From contig NZ_JQKB01000023.1 in the NCBI RefSeq assembly GCF_000745835.1, positions 25,598 to 89,597 on the forward strand: DNA of 64,000 bases. The letters are read 5' to 3'. This stretch comes from Belnapia moabensis DSM 16746 (lineage in GTDB: Bacteria > Pseudomonadota > Alphaproteobacteria > Acetobacterales > Acetobacteraceae). The translations under genes and the position numbers were made by a program. This document shows positions 26,730-36,161 of the stretch, one piece after another. Within the stretch, counting starts at the first letter, position 1, and every line of letters begins with the position of its first letter. The notes beneath the pieces were generated by a model that made no database searches, was not told the DNA's origin, and saw only the letters and a program-made list of their open reading frames with translations.

Positions 26730-28553
26730 GTGAGCGAAACGGTCGAGCGGCATGAATTCGGCGCTGAGGTGGGGCGCCTGCTGGATCTGGTGGTCCATGC
26801 GCTCTACTCGGACCGCGAGATCTTCCTGCGCGAGCTGGTGGCCAATGCCGCCGATGCCATGGACCGGCGCCGCTTCGAGGCGCTGACCCAGGCGGTGCCC
26901 GCCCTGCCCGAGGGCGCCGCGATCCGCATCACCCCAGACAAGGCGGCGCGGACGCTGGTCATCGCCGACCAGGGCATCGGCATGACCAAGGAGGAGCTGG
27001 CGAAGAATCTCGGCACCATCGCCCGCTCCGGGACGCGCGCCTTCACCCAATCGCTGGCGGATGCCAAGCCGGGCGAGCGGCCGAGCCTGATTGGGCAATT
27101 CGGCGTCGGCTTCTACTCGGCCTTCATGGTCGCCGAGCGGGTGGAGGTGGTCTCGCGCCGCGCCGGCGCCGAGGAGGGCTGGACCTGGGCCTCGGCCGGG
27201 CAGGGCGACTTCACCCTCGCCCCTGCCACACGCGAGGAGCCGGGCACTACCATCACGCTCCACATCAAGGCGGATGCGGAGGAGTTCCTGGAGCCGATCC
27301 GGCTGCAGACCATCATCCGGAAGTGGGCGGACCACATCACCGTCCCGATCACCATCTCCCGTGACGGCAAGGACGAGGCGGCCAACGAGGGCACTGCGCT
27401 CTGGCGGAAGCCGAAGTCCGAGGTGACAGAGGAGCAGTACGCCGAGTTCTACCGGCACGTCGCCCATGCCTTCGACAAGCCCTGGGCGACGCTGCACTGG
27501 CGGGCCGAGGGCACGACCGAGTTCGCGGCGCTGCTCTTCATTCCGGGCATGAAGCCCTTCATGCCGGTCGAAGGTGACCGCGACAGCCGCGTGCGCCTCC
27601 ATGTCCGGCGGATGTTCATCACCGAGGAGGCGGCGCTGCTGCCGCCCTGGCTGCGCTTCGTGCAGGGTGTCGTCGATACCGAGGACCTGCCGCTCAATGT
27701 CTCGCGCGAGATGCTGCAATCGACGCCGGCGCTGGCCCGCATCCGCAAGGCGGTGACCGGCCGCGTACTGTCGGAGCTGAAGGCGAAGGCCAAGGATGCC
27801 GAGTCCTATGCCGGCTTCTGGGCGAATTTCGGCCCGGTGCTGAAGGAGGGCGTCTGGGAGGACAACGAGTACCGCAAGGACCTCGCCCCCCTGCTGCGCT
27901 TCCGCTCCTCCGCCGTCGAGGGCTGGACCTCGCTGCCCGACTACGTCTCGCGAATGAAGGAGGGGCAGGAGGCCATCTACATCCTGGTCGGCGACGACCC
28001 GGAGGCGCTGGCCAAGTCGAGCCAGCTTGAGGGCTTCCGCGCCCGCGGCGTCGAGGTGCTGCTGCTCTCCGACCAGGTGGATGCCTTCTGGCCGGAGCGG
28101 CTCGACCGCTTCGAGGAGAAGCCGATCCGCAGCATCACCCAGGGTAGCGTCGACCTTTCGAAGATCGCCGGCGCCGAGGCAGCGGGCGAGGCGGCCGATG
28201 TCTCGAAGCTGCTGCCGCTGCTGAAGGCGGCGCTGGAGGGCGAGGTCTCCGAGGTGCGGGCTACCGACCGGCTGGTGGACAGCGCCGTGGTGCTGGCCGC
28301 GCCCGAGGGTGGGCCGGACCTGCAGATGCAGCGGCTGCTGCGCCGCGCCGGGCGCAGCTTCGGCACCGGGCTGCCGGTGCTGGAGGTCAATCCGCGCCAC
28401 GGGCTCATCCGCAAGCTCGCCGGGATGGAGGGCGACCTCAAATCCGAGGCCGGCACGCTGCTCGACCTCGCCCGGCTGCAGGATGGCGACGTGCCGCGCG
28501 ACCCGGCCGGTTTCGCCCGTCAGGTGGCGGCGCTGCTCACAACCAGCCTTTGA
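26730..28553 (+). CDS. htpG: Molecular chaperone HtpG (Hsp90)
   Basis: A 607-residue cytosolic ATP-dependent chaperone. The N-terminal GHKL ATPase has [20 protein letters not shown] (the ATP-lid Asn), [13 protein letters not shown] and [17 protein letters not shown]. The middle domain carries LNVSREMLQ with the catalytic-loop Arg. The C-terminal dimerisation domain ends near 600. GTG 26730 is preceded by GGAGG seven bases away. Length is slightly below E. coli HtpG (624). It ends overlapping the convergent CorA-like gene by 17 bases. Confidence 0.96.
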   Translation: MSETVERHEFGAEVGRLLDLVVHALYSDREIFLRELVANAADAMDRRRFEALTQAVPALPEGAAIRITPDKAARTLVIADQGIGMTKEELAKNLGTIARSGTRAFTQSLADAKPGERPSLIGQFGVGFYSAFMVAERVEVVSRRAGAEEGWTWASAGQGDFTLAPATREEPGTTITLHIKADAEEFLEPIRLQTIIRKWADHITVPITISRDGKDEAANEGTALWRKPKSEVTEEQYAEFYRHVAHAFDKPWATLHWRAEGTTEFAALLFIPGMKPFMPVEGDRDSRVRLHVRRMFITEEAALLPPWLRFVQGVVDTEDLPLNVSREMLQSTPALARIRKAVTGRVLSELKAKAKDAESYAGFWANFGPVLKEGVWEDNEYRKDLAPLLRFRSSAVEGWTSLPDYVSRMKEGQEAIYILVGDDPEALAKSSQLEGFRARGVEVLLLSDQVDAFWPERLDRFEEKPIRSITQGSVDLSKIAGAEAAGEAADVSKLLPLLKAALEGEVSEVRATDRLVDSAVVLAAPEGGPDLQMQRLLRRAGRSFGTGLPVLEVNPRHGLIRKLAGMEGDLKSEAGTLLDLARLQDGDVPRDPAGFARQVAALLTTSL

Positions 28554-29484
28554 CCCGGAACAGGACGAGCGGGGCGATTGCGCTGAGGGCGATCAGCGCC
28601 AGCCCCCAGGGGTAGCCCCAGAGCCAGTCCAGCTCCGGCATGTACTTGAAATTCATCCCGTAGATGCTGGCGACCAGCGTCGGCGGGATGCCGACCACCG
28701 AGACCACGGTCAGGATCTTGATGGTGTTGTTCTGCTCGATGCTGATGAAGCCGAGCGTGGCGTCGAGCAGGAACTGCACCTTGTCCGAGAGCCGCGCGTC
28801 GTAATCGTTCAGCGAGGCGATGTCCTGGCGGAGCGTCCGCACCCGGTCGTCGAACTCGGGGGGCATCCAGTGCTTCGCCTGATCGGCGGCGAAGGGCAGG
28901 ATGCGCTCGACGCCGAGCAGCGTGTCCCGCAGCACCGAGACATGGTCGCCGGTGCGGCCGATGGCCCGCAGCGCAAGGCGGAGGCGCCTGTCCATCGCCG
29001 CCGGGCGATTGTGCACCGGCATCTCCGCCTCGAAGGCGGCGCGGGAGAGGGTGTCGAGCTCGGCCCGCAGCCGCTCCAGCGCATCGGCGATGCGGTCGAC
29101 CAGCACCTCGAGCAGGGTGACGAAGGTGCCGAAGCTGCCGGTCGGCGGCCCCGGCCGCGCCGCCATCGCCTCCACGGCGCCGACCGCGGCGAAGCGCACG
29201 GTCAGCAGGTGGCGCGGCGAGAGGACGATGCCGAGCGGCGTCAGCACCGGCCGGTCGTCGCCGGTGCGGGCGATGGCGGGCAGGCTGAGGTAGAGGGTGT
29301 CGCCCTCGGCCGCCATGCGGCTGGAGCTTTCGATCTCCTGGAGCAAGTCGAGGGTCGGGACGCGGAAGCCGGTGGCCTCGGCGACGCGCGCCTTTTCCTC
29401 CGTCGTGCCGTCGAGGAGGTCGAGCCAGACGGCGTCGCGGGCTGGATGGGGGGTGAGCAGGCGCGGTCTCCCTCGAAACTGCAA
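28537..29484 (-). CDS. CorA-family magnesium/divalent-cation channel
   Basis: About 315 residues. The long cytoplasmic N-terminal domain contains [13 protein letters not shown] and the EIESSSR stretch. The C-terminus has two membrane helices with the family-defining YGMN motif ([13 protein letters not shown]) and a basic tail. The start is uncertain: TTG 29484 is given, yet a GAGGGAGA ribosome site (29467-29474) lies in frame just before a CTG at 29460, which would make a rare CTG start. recO begins divergently only 24 bases away. CorA paralogues can also carry Zn2+ or Co2+. Confidence 0.88.
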   Translation of the reverse strand: MQFRGRPRLLTPHPARDAVWLDLLDGTTEEKARVAEATGFRVPTLDLLQEIESSSRMAAEGDTLYLSLPAIARTGDDRPVLTPLGIVLSPRHLLTVRFAAVGAVEAMAARPGPPTGSFGTFVTLLEVLVDRIADALERLRAELDTLSRAAFEAEMPVHNRPAAMDRRLRLALRAIGRTGDHVSVLRDTLLGVERILPFAADQAKHWMPPEFDDRVRTLRQDIASLNDYDARLSDKVQFLLDATLGFISIEQNNTIKILTVVSVVGIPPTLVASIYGMNFKYMPELDWLWGYPWGLALIALSAIAPLVLFRVKGWL

Positions 29485-29508
29485 CGGAGCGGCACCATCT
29501 CTCTGCCC

Positions 29509-30246
29509 ATGAGCACCGAGTGGCAAGGCCCGGCCATCGTCCTCGGCGCCCGGCCGCATGGCGAATCGGGTGCCGTGGTGACCCTTCTGACGGAGGCGTT
29601 GGGCCGCCATGCAGGCCTCGCCAAGGGCGGCACCTCGCGGGCGCAATCCTCGCTCTGGATGGCGGGCAATCTGGTCGAGGCGCGCTGGGTGGCGCGGCTG
29701 GCGGACCAGCTCGGGGCGCTGTCGGGGGAGCTGGTGCATCCGGCGGCGGCGCTTGCCTTGGAGGACCCGCTCGGCCTCGCCCTGCTCTCGGCCGCCTGTG
29801 CGGTGGCCGAGGGGGCGCTGCCGGAGCGGGAGCCGCATCCGCGCTGCTTCCATGGGCTTGTGGCGCTGGTCGCGCGGCTGGGCGAGGGGGCGGTGGCGGC
29901 GCTGCCCGATTACGTGCGCTGGGAGGCGGAGCTGCTGACCGAACTGGGCTATGGGCTCGACCTCGCGCGCTGCGCACTGACCGGGAGCATAGAGGATCTC
30001 GCCTTCGTCTCGCCCCGCACAGGGCGGGCGGTCAGCGCGGGCGCGTCCGAGCCCTGGGCCGGGCGGCTGTTGCCGCTGCCGCGCTTCCTGCTTGGCCAGT
30101 CGGGCCCGGTGAGCCTTCCCGAGTGCCTGGCGGGGCTGCGGCTGACCGGGCATTTCCTGGCGCGCGATGCCTTCGGCCATCGGCCGGGCGGGATGCCGTC
30201 GACGCGGGGCATGCTGCAGGACCGGGTGGCGGCCGCCATTGCCTGA
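29509..30246 (+). CDS. recO: DNA repair protein RecO
   Basis: A 245-residue RecFOR-pathway mediator that loads RecA onto SSB-coated DNA. The N-terminal OB fold reads AIVLGARPHGESGAVVTLLTEALGRHAGLAKGGTS, followed by a helical bundle with the YVRWEAELLTELGYGLDL block typical of RecO. The E. coli-like zinc-finger cysteines are not evident, as in many alphaproteobacteria. ATG 29509 has only a distant ribosome-like GGAG. In related genomes recO directly follows era. Confidence 0.9.
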   Translation: MSTEWQGPAIVLGARPHGESGAVVTLLTEALGRHAGLAKGGTSRAQSSLWMAGNLVEARWVARLADQLGALSGELVHPAAALALEDPLGLALLSAACAVAEGALPEREPHPRCFHGLVALVARLGEGAVAALPDYVRWEAELLTELGYGLDLARCALTGSIEDLAFVSPRTGRAVSAGASEPWAGRLLPLPRFLLGQSGPVSLPECLAGLRLTGHFLARDAFGHRPGGMPSTRGMLQDRVAAAIA

Positions 30247-30294
30247 GGCGGCGGCGAGTGGTGAAGTTGGGGCGCATCGGCCGAGGAGGTCCGC

Positions 30295-31050
30295 GTGGCC
30301 GCGACGCGTCTCGACGTCAATTGCGACATGGGCGAAGGCTTCGGCAATTGGCGGATGGCCGATGACGCGGCGCTGCTGCCGCTCGTCACCACCGCCAATC
30401 TGGCCTGCGGCTTCCATGCCGGCGACCCGCTCATCATGATGGAGACGGTGGCGACGGCGCGGGCGGCGGGCGTCGCGGTCGGGGCGCATCCCGGGCTGCC
30501 GGACCTCGCGGGCTTCGGCCGCCGCGTCATGGCGCTGAGCGCCGCCGAGCTGCATGCCTGCTTCGCCTACCAGATCGGCGCCCTTCAGGCCTTCCTTCGC
30601 ATCCATGACATGCCGCTGAACCATGTAAAGCCGCATGGCGCCATGTTCCATGTGCTGCGCGACCCGGCGATGGCGGAGGCGGCGCTCGATGCCATCGCCG
30701 GCGCGGCGCCGGGGGCGGCGGTCTATTGGCTGGCGGGCGAGGTCTTCGCCGAGCGGGCAAGGGCGCGGGGCTTCCGCGTCGTCACCGAGGCCTATCCGGA
30801 CCTCGACTATGCCGAGGACGGCATGCTGCTGGTCGAGCGGCGGAAGCGGCCGGTGGCGCCGGCGCTGGTCGAGGCGCGCATCACCGGAATCCTGACGCGC
30901 GGCACGCTGACGGCGCGCGGCGGCGTGGTGCTGCCGATGGCGGTGGAGAGCGTCTGCATCCATAGCGACGGGCCGAACGTGCTGGAGGCCGTCCGCCGCG
31001 CCGCCGAGGCCTGCGGCACGGCGCTCGCCTGCGCGACCGGGCGGGGGTGA
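30295..31050 (+). CDS. pxpA: 5-oxoprolinase subunit A (LamB/YcsF family)
   Basis: A 251-residue protein of the LamB/YcsF family, the A subunit of the PxpABC 5-oxoprolinase, which opens the 5-oxoproline ring to glutamate with ATP. Key blocks are DVNCDMGEGFGNW, TANLACGFHAGDP, VGAHPGLPD, NHVKPHGAMFH and SVCIHSDGPN. GTG 30295 follows a GAGGAGG site. PxpB and PxpC homologues are not adjacent, unlike in E. coli, so they must lie elsewhere or the protein works alone. It sits between recO and parC. Confidence 0.9.
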   Translation: MAATRLDVNCDMGEGFGNWRMADDAALLPLVTTANLACGFHAGDPLIMMETVATARAAGVAVGAHPGLPDLAGFGRRVMALSAAELHACFAYQIGALQAFLRIHDMPLNHVKPHGAMFHVLRDPAMAEAALDAIAGAAPGAAVYWLAGEVFAERARARGFRVVTEAYPDLDYAEDGMLLVERRKRPVAPALVEARITGILTRGTLTARGGVVLPMAVESVCIHSDGPNVLEAVRRAAEACGTALACATGRG

Positions 31051-31058
31051 GGCCGAGG

Positions 31059-31088
31059 GTGGCAATCCCCGGCCGGCTCGGCTAGACT
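31059..31088 (+). promoter_or_regulatory. Candidate sigma-70 promoter of parC
   Basis: GTGGCA at 31059-31064, 18 bases, then TAGACT at 31083-31088; each hexamer matches four of six consensus bases. It lies in the 71-base gap between pxpA and parC. Confidence 0.35.
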
Positions 31089-31121
31089 GCCAGAGAGAAC
31101 AAAGCACGAAAACGGCGGACG

Positions 31122-33362
31122 ATGCCCGACGACATCAAGACCCTTCCCGGCGCCCCGGATGGCGGTGGCACGCGCGATACCGGCCTCGCCGATGCGTTGT
31201 CGGAACGCTACCTGGCCTATGCGCTCTCGACCATCATGTCCCGCTCCCTGCCGGATGTGCGGGACGGGCTGAAGCCGGTCCACAGGCGGCTGCTCTGGGC
31301 AATGCATCAGCTCAAGCTCGACCCGGAGGCGGGGTTCAAGAAATGCGCCCGCATCGTCGGCGACGTGATGGGCAAGTATCACCCGCACGGCGACGCCTCG
31401 ATCTACGAGGCGCTGGTGCGGCAGGCGCAGGACTTCGCGGCGCGCTACCCGCTGGTCGATGGGCAGGGGAATTTCGGCAATATTGACGGCGATAACGCGG
31501 CGGCCATGCGCTACACCGAGGCGCGGCTGACCACCGTCGCTGAGGCCTTGCTGCAAGGCATCGACGAGAATGCCGTCGACTTCCGCCAGACCTATGACGG
31601 CGAGGAGCAGGAGCCGGTGGTGCTGCCGGCGGCCTTCCCCAACCTGCTGGCCAATGGCGCGACGGGTATCGCGGTCGGCATGGCGACGAGCATCCCGCCG
31701 CACAATGCGGGCGAGCTGTGCGGGGCGGCGCTGGAGCTGATCCGCAACCCCCAGGCCGGGACGGATGACCTGCTGCGGCATGTGCAGGGGCCGGATTTTC
31801 CGACCGGGGGCACGCTGGTCGAGAGCGCTGAGGCGCTGCGCGAGGCCTATGAGACCGGGCGGGGCGGCTTCCGCGTGCGTGCGCGCTGGCGGAAGGAAGA
31901 AGGGAAGCTCGGCGCCTACCAGATCATCATCGAGGAGATTCCCTACCAGGTCGCCAAGGCGAAGCTGATCGAGCAGATCGCGCAGCTGCTCGAGGAGAAG
32001 AAGCTGCCGCTGCTCGGCGACATCCGCGACGAGAGCACGGACAAGGTCCGCATCGTCATCGAGCCGAAGACGCGCAATGTCGATGCGGCGATGCTGATGG
32101 AGACGCTGTTCCGCGCGACCCAGCTTGAGAACCGCATTCCGCTCAACCTCAACGTGCTGGATGCCGACCGCACGCCGCGGGTGATGAGCCTCAAGGAGGT
32201 GCTGCGGGCCTGGCTCGACCACCGGCATGTGGTGCTGGTGCGGCGGACGGAGCACCGGCTGGCGGCGATCGCGCGCAGGCTCGAGATCCTCGACGGCTAC
32301 CTCATCGTCTATCTCAACCTCGACGAGGTCATCCGCATCGTCCGCGAGGAGGACAAGCCGAAGGAGGCGCTGATGGCGGCCTTCTCGCTGACCGAGATGC
32401 AGGCCAATGCCATCCTCGACATGCGGCTGCGGGCGCTGCGCAAGCTCGAGGAGATGGAGATCCGGCGGGAGCACACGAAGCTCAGCAAGGAGCAGAAGGC
32501 CCTGCAAGGGCTGATGGGCTCCGAGGCGAAGCGGTGGAATGCCATCGCGGCCGAGATCGAGGCGGTGCGGAAGACCTTCGGCGAGGGCGCGCTCGGGGCG
32601 CGGCGGACGGTCTCGGGCGGGGCGCTGCCGGCCATCGCCGTCGACGAGAATGCCTTCGTCGAGCGGGAGCCGATCACCGTCATCCTCTCGGAGAAGGGTT
32701 GGATCCGGGCGCAGAAGGGGCATCTGCCGCCGGAGACGGAGCTGCGCTTCAAGGAGGGCGACGAGCTCTTCCGCATGGTGCATGCGCAGAGCACGGACCG
32801 GATCATCCTCTTCGCCACCAATGGCCGGGCCTATACGCTGAAGGCGGATGCCATCCCGCGCGGGCGGGGTGACGGGCAGCCGGTGCGCCTCATGGTCGAG
32901 CTGACCAACGAGGATGCGGTGCTGGAGGTCTTCGTGCCCGTCGAGGGGGTGCGCTACCTGGTGGCGAGCCAGGATGGGCGGGGCTTCGTCGTGCCGGGGG
33001 CGGAGCTGCTGGCGGAGAAGCGCACGGGCAAGCAGGTGCTGGTGCTGGAGGCGGGCCGCGAGGCCGCGGTCTGCGTCCCCGCCGAGGGCGACATGGTCGC
33101 CGTCATCGGCGAGAACCGGAAGCTGCTGCTCTTCTCGATCGATCAGGTGCCGGAGATGGCGCGCGGGCGTGGCGTGCAGCTGCAGTCCTACAAGGATGGC
33201 GGGCTGTCGGACGCCAAGGTCTTCACCCGCAAGGAGGGGCTGAGCTGGCGGCTCGGCGACCGGGTGCGGGTGGAGCAGGATGTAACACCCTGGCGCGGCA
33301 ACCGGGCGGGGGCGGGCAAGCTGCCGCCGAATGGCTTCCCGAAGTCGAACCGGTTCGAGTAG
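31122..33362 (+). CDS. parC: DNA topoisomerase IV subunit A
   Basis: A 746-residue type IIA topoisomerase subunit that decatenates daughter chromosomes. The breakage-reunion domain has [37 protein letters not shown] and the active-site Tyr131 in AMRYTEARL. The C-terminal half carries degenerate beta-pinwheel repeats (TIxxxTxxGRxYTL type) and lacks the GyrA box, supporting ParC over GyrA. The E. coli Ser80 position is Ala92 here. parE is not in the window. The start is ATG 31122 with weak GGCGG upstream. It is convergent with the following gene, six bases apart. Confidence 0.93.
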   Translation: MPDDIKTLPGAPDGGGTRDTGLADALSERYLAYALSTIMSRSLPDVRDGLKPVHRRLLWAMHQLKLDPEAGFKKCARIVGDVMGKYHPHGDASIYEALVRQAQDFAARYPLVDGQGNFGNIDGDNAAAMRYTEARLTTVAEALLQGIDENAVDFRQTYDGEEQEPVVLPAAFPNLLANGATGIAVGMATSIPPHNAGELCGAALELIRNPQAGTDDLLRHVQGPDFPTGGTLVESAEALREAYETGRGGFRVRARWRKEEGKLGAYQIIIEEIPYQVAKAKLIEQIAQLLEEKKLPLLGDIRDESTDKVRIVIEPKTRNVDAAMLMETLFRATQLENRIPLNLNVLDADRTPRVMSLKEVLRAWLDHRHVVLVRRTEHRLAAIARRLEILDGYLIVYLNLDEVIRIVREEDKPKEALMAAFSLTEMQANAILDMRLRALRKLEEMEIRREHTKLSKEQKALQGLMGSEAKRWNAIAAEIEAVRKTFGEGALGARRTVSGGALPAIAVDENAFVEREPITVILSEKGWIRAQKGHLPPETELRFKEGDELFRMVHAQSTDRIILFATNGRAYTLKADAIPRGRGDGQPVRLMVELTNEDAVLEVFVPVEGVRYLVASQDGRGFVVPGAELLAEKRTGKQVLVLEAGREAAVCVPAEGDMVAVIGENRKLLLFSIDQVPEMARGRGVQLQSYKDGGLSDAKVFTRKEGLSWRLGDRVRVEQDVTPWRGNRAGAGKLPPNGFPKSNRFE

Positions 33363-33379
33363 CCCGCCCTATTCGGGCT
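33361..33379. terminator. Short hairpin at the parC / Bug-protein convergent junction
   Basis: AGCCCG (33361-33366), a 7-base loop and CGGGCT (33374-33379) form a 6-bp hairpin spanning both stop codons. There is no U tract on either strand, so termination here would be weak or Rho-assisted. Confidence 0.3.
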
Positions 33380-34313
33380 CGATCCCGGCCAGTTTCACGA
33401 AGCGGGCCCATTTCGCCCGCTCGGTATGGAGCAGGGCGGCGATCTGCTCGAGGTCGAGCACCTGCGGGTCGAGGCCGAATTCGCGCATGCGGCTGCGGGC
33501 GGGCTCCGTCTGCCCGGCCTCGTTGGCGAGGGCGTTCAGCCGCTCCGCCACCGGGCGCGGGGTGCCGGCCGGGACGGCGAGGCCGAGGAAGCCGGTGAGG
33601 TGGTAGTCGGGCCAGGTCTCGGCCATCACCGGCAGGTCGGGCCAGCGGGACCAGCGGCGCGGGGCGGTCAGCGCCAGCGCCCGGGTCTGGCCCTGGGCGA
33701 GATAGGCATCGCCCGCGGTGGTGTCGACGAAGATGAGGTCGAGGCGGCCGGCGATGAGGTCGCCGAAGGCCGCCCCGATGGTGCGGTAGGGCACGCCCTG
33801 GATCTGGGTACCGGCCATGAGGTTCAGCATCTCCCCCGGCAGGCGGGAGGAGGCGTTGAAATGGCCGAAGAACATCTGCCCGGGCCGTGCCTTGGCGGCG
33901 GCGACGAGGGTGGGGACGTCGCGCCAGGGCGCCTCGGGGCGGACCATCAGGTAGGCGCCGTTGGAGGCGAAGAAGCCGATGCCGGTGAAGTCCCGCTCGG
34001 GGTCGTAGGGCAGGTCGCGCACTAGGCTCGGATTGGCGGAATGGGTGCTGCTGGTGGCGAGCAGCAGGGTGAGGCCGTCGGGGGCGGCGGCCTTCACCGC
34101 CATGGTGCCGATGACGCCATTGGCGCCGGGGCGGTTGTCCACCACGACGGGCTGGCCGGTCGTCGCCTCGATATGGCGGCCGACGAGGCGGGCGGTGATG
34201 TCGCCGGAGCCGCCGGGGGCGAAGGGGACGATGATCCTGAGGGGCCGCGGCTGGGCGAGGGCCGGGGCGGGCAGGGCGAGGCTGGCGAGCAGCAGCGCGC
34301 GGCGGCGTGGCAT
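33369..34313 (-). CDS. Bug-family tripartite tricarboxylate transporter substrate-binding protein
   Basis: A 314-residue periplasmic binding protein of the Bug (TctC) family, which binds carboxylates. ATG 34313 follows AGGAGG by eight bases. A signal peptide (MPRRRALLLASLALPAPALA, cleaved near 20) precedes the mature start LRIIVPFAPGGSGDITARL. Family blocks VVDNRPGANGVIG and VPYRTIGAAFGDLIAGRLD are visible. No TctA/TctB membrane genes are adjacent, which is usual for orphan Bug proteins expanded in beta- and alphaproteobacteria. The ligand is unknown. Confidence 0.92.
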   Translation of the reverse strand: MPRRRALLLASLALPAPALAQPRPLRIIVPFAPGGSGDITARLVGRHIEATTGQPVVVDNRPGANGVIGTMAVKAAAPDGLTLLLATSSTHSANPSLVRDLPYDPERDFTGIGFFASNGAYLMVRPEAPWRDVPTLVAAAKARPGQMFFGHFNASSRLPGEMLNLMAGTQIQGVPYRTIGAAFGDLIAGRLDLIFVDTTAGDAYLAQGQTRALALTAPRRWSRWPDLPVMAETWPDYHLTGFLGLAVPAGTPRPVAERLNALANEAGQTEPARSRMREFGLDPQVLDLEQIAALLHTERAKWARFVKLAGIEPE

Positions 34314-34404
34314 GGCGGTTTCCTCCTGGCGCGAGCATCCTTCTTCGGGCGCCGGGACGCCAGCGGGGGCGGCGCGTTTCGGCGGCGGTGACGGAGGCAG
34401 GGCG

Positions 34405-34875
34405 ATGGGGGACGAGGATTTCATGCGCCGGGCGCTGGCGCTGGCGGAGGCGGGGCTGGCCGCCGGGCAGGCGCCCTTCGGCGCCGTCGTGGTGGATGTC
34501 GATGGCGCGGTGGTGGGCGAGGGGCACAATACCGTCGCCGCCGATTGCGACGCCTCGGCGCATGGCGAGGTGGTGGCGCTGCGCGATGCTTGGCGCCGGC
34601 TCGGCGAGCGGGGGCGCCTCGGTAGCTGCACGCTCTACACGAGTTGCGAGCCTTGCCTGATGTGCAGTGCCGCCATCGTGCAGCTCGGACTGCGGCGGGT
34701 GGTCTATGCGGCGCGCGGGACGGAAGTGCCGGGGGCGCGGCGGCTGTTCAATGCGGACCTCACCGGGGCCGCGGAATGGGCGGCAGGGCGCCCGGGCTGG
34801 CGGATGCCGGAGATCCGGGGCGACCTGCTGCGCGAGGAGGCGCTGGCGGTCATGGCGCGCTACGACTGGGGTTAG
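34405..34875 (+). CDS. CMP/dCMP-type zinc nucleoside/nucleobase deaminase
   Basis: A 156-residue deaminase of the cytidine-deaminase fold. Zinc ligands are His53 (in SAHGEV) and Cys84/Cys87 (SCEPCLMC); Glu55 is the proton shuttle. The HGE form, instead of the common HAE, and the C-terminal YDWG tail resemble guanine deaminase (GuaD)-like and riboflavin-unrelated members more than TadA. GGAGG precedes ATG 34405 by seven bases. Its stop overlaps the convergent queE stop by four bases. A purine-salvage role is likely; TadA is less likely but not excluded. Confidence 0.82.
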   Translation: MGDEDFMRRALALAEAGLAAGQAPFGAVVVDVDGAVVGEGHNTVAADCDASAHGEVVALRDAWRRLGERGRLGSCTLYTSCEPCLMCSAAIVQLGLRRVVYAARGTEVPGARRLFNADLTGAAEWAAGRPGWRMPEIRGDLLREEALAVMARYDWG

Positions 34876-35486
34876 CGGATGCCCCAGGCCTTGTGGGCCT
34901 GGATGTTCAGGCGCCATTCCGGGTGGCGGAGGCAGTAGGCGGCCGCGGCGGCGGTGCTGTCGGCGAGCATCGGGCCATCCATGGGCGAGAGCCAGCGGTG
35001 CTGCGCCGGGAAGCCGTCGAACGCGGCCGGGTCGAGGCCGGTTTGCGGGTAGACGAGTTTCAGCTCGTCGGCCCGGGTCAGGGCGAGGGGAGCGTTGGCT
35101 TTCGGGCTGACGCAGACCCAGTCGATGGCGCCGGGGACGGACTGGGTGCCGTTGGTCTCGACGGCGATGGTGAAGCCGGCGGCGTGCAGGGCGTCGAGCA
35201 GGGGGGCATCGACCTGTAGCAGCGGCTCGCCGCCGGTGAGGACGCAGAAGCGGCCAGGGGCGCCTTCGGGCCAGAGGGCGGCGGCGGCATCGACCAGGGC
35301 ATCGAGGCCATATTTCTCGCCGCCGCGGAATTCGGTGTCGCAGAAGCGGCAGACGGCGTCGGCGCGATCCTCCTCGCGGCCGGACCAGAGGTTGCAGCCG
35401 GCGAAGCGGATGAAGACGGCGGTGCGGCCGAGATTGGCGCCCTCGCCCTGGGCGGTCAGGAAGATCTCGTGGACGGTGTAGGACAC
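34872..35486 (-). CDS. queE: 7-carboxy-7-deazaguanine synthase
   Basis: A 204-residue radical SAM enzyme that makes 7-carboxy-7-deazaguanine for queuosine. The cluster cysteines are Cys31, Cys46 and Cys49, the unusual Cx14Cx2C spacing that marks one QueE subgroup. Also present are FLTAQGEGANLGRTAVFIRFAGC at the N-terminus and VLTGGEPLLQ for SAM binding. It starts with GTG 35486. queC and queD are not adjacent. A ~140-base leader with a hairpin precedes it. Confidence 0.92.
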   Translation of the reverse strand: MSYTVHEIFLTAQGEGANLGRTAVFIRFAGCNLWSGREEDRADAVCRFCDTEFRGGEKYGLDALVDAAAALWPEGAPGRFCVLTGGEPLLQVDAPLLDALHAAGFTIAVETNGTQSVPGAIDWVCVSPKANAPLALTRADELKLVYPQTGLDPAAFDGFPAQHRWLSPMDGPMLADSTAAAAAYCLRHPEWRLNIQAHKAWGIR

Positions 35487-35506
35487 GGCAGGCTGTTCCG
35501 GGGCGG

Positions 35507-35525
35507 CGCCTCAACAATTGAGGCG
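35507..35525 (-). promoter_or_regulatory. Perfect 8-bp hairpin in the queE leader
   Basis: CGCCTCAA (35507-35514), a 3-base loop and TTGAGGCG (35518-35525) make an 8-bp stem ending about 21 bases before the queE GTG. Such a stem near the ribosome site could modulate translation. I could not match it to the short preQ1-I aptamer pattern. Confidence 0.4.
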
Positions 35526-35635
35526 AGCGGAAACCCAGGCCCTTGATAAGCCTCGATCTTCCGCCAGAAATTTAAGGCTTTAGGGGTTGAGGCAGGGTCC
35601 GGACGCGGGCCGCGGATCAACCTTGGGCGGATAAT

Positions 35636-35664
35636 CCTATAGCGCGACACGGGCCGGATGGCAA
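35636..35664 (-). promoter_or_regulatory. Candidate sigma-70 promoter of queE
   Basis: On the minus strand TTGCCA (35659-35664), exactly 17 bases and TATAGG (35636-35641): five of six and four of six consensus matches. Transcription from here would give a leader of about 140 bases containing the hairpin at 35507-35525. Confidence 0.45.
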
Positions 35665-35667
35665 GCC

Positions 35668-36048
35668 TCAGCCCCATTGCGGATCGAGCAGCACCCAGAG
35701 CCGGGCGATGCGGCCATCGGCGATCTCGGCGAGGTCGGTGCCGCTGATCGCGGCCGGGCTTCCCTCGGGGCCGGCATGCCAGCGGAGGACGGCCATGCCG
35801 TGATGGCCGAGCGCGGGGCCCTTCTCCGGGGTGAAGCGGAAGCCGGGGCCGAAGCCCTCGAGCAGGGCGCCGGCGACGGCGGCGATGGCCTCGCGGCCCT
35901 CGACCACCTTGTCGGGCTCGTACATCACCGGCTCGGCGACATAGAGCTCGGCCATGGCGGCGGCGCGGCGGTCGGCATCGCGCTCGTTGAAGACGCGCTC
36001 CAGGTTGGCACGGAGCAGGTGGTCATGGGCGGGCATTGCGTCGGGCAT
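35668..36048 (-). CDS. SnoaL-like / NTF2-fold protein
   Basis: A 126-residue protein of the NTF2-like fold. The first helix carries LLRANLERVFNERDADRR, followed by AMAELYVAEPVMYEPDKVVEGREAI and ending GRIARLWVLLDPQWG. This layout matches SnoaL-like and DUF4440-type proteins, which range from polyketide cyclases to isomerases. ATG 36048 is used. It is divergent from the hydroxyacid dehydrogenase. Specific function unknown. Confidence 0.8.
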   Translation of the reverse strand: MPDAMPAHDHLLRANLERVFNERDADRRAAAMAELYVAEPVMYEPDKVVEGREAIAAVAGALLEGFGPGFRFTPEKGPALGHHGMAVLRWHAGPEGSPAAISGTDLAEIADGRIARLWVLLDPQWG

Positions 36049-36161
36049 GGTGGGGCTTCCGGCTCGGTGGTGCCGGGCGGAAGGTCCGGACTCCGGGGCG
36101 CGGGTGCAAGGGGGCGGCCTGGATTATGCTTGGCCGCGCACGGATCGGGGGCGAGGGGCGG

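Noticed and set aside
28554..31107. 856-codon minus-strand frame ending in the CorA-like gene
   Set aside because: Only the last ~315 codons are CorA-like. The rest is antisense to recO and pxpA.
33223..35517. 764-codon minus-strand frame rich in Arg/Pro
   Set aside because: Shadow of the Bug protein and queE in another frame, with no domain and extreme composition.
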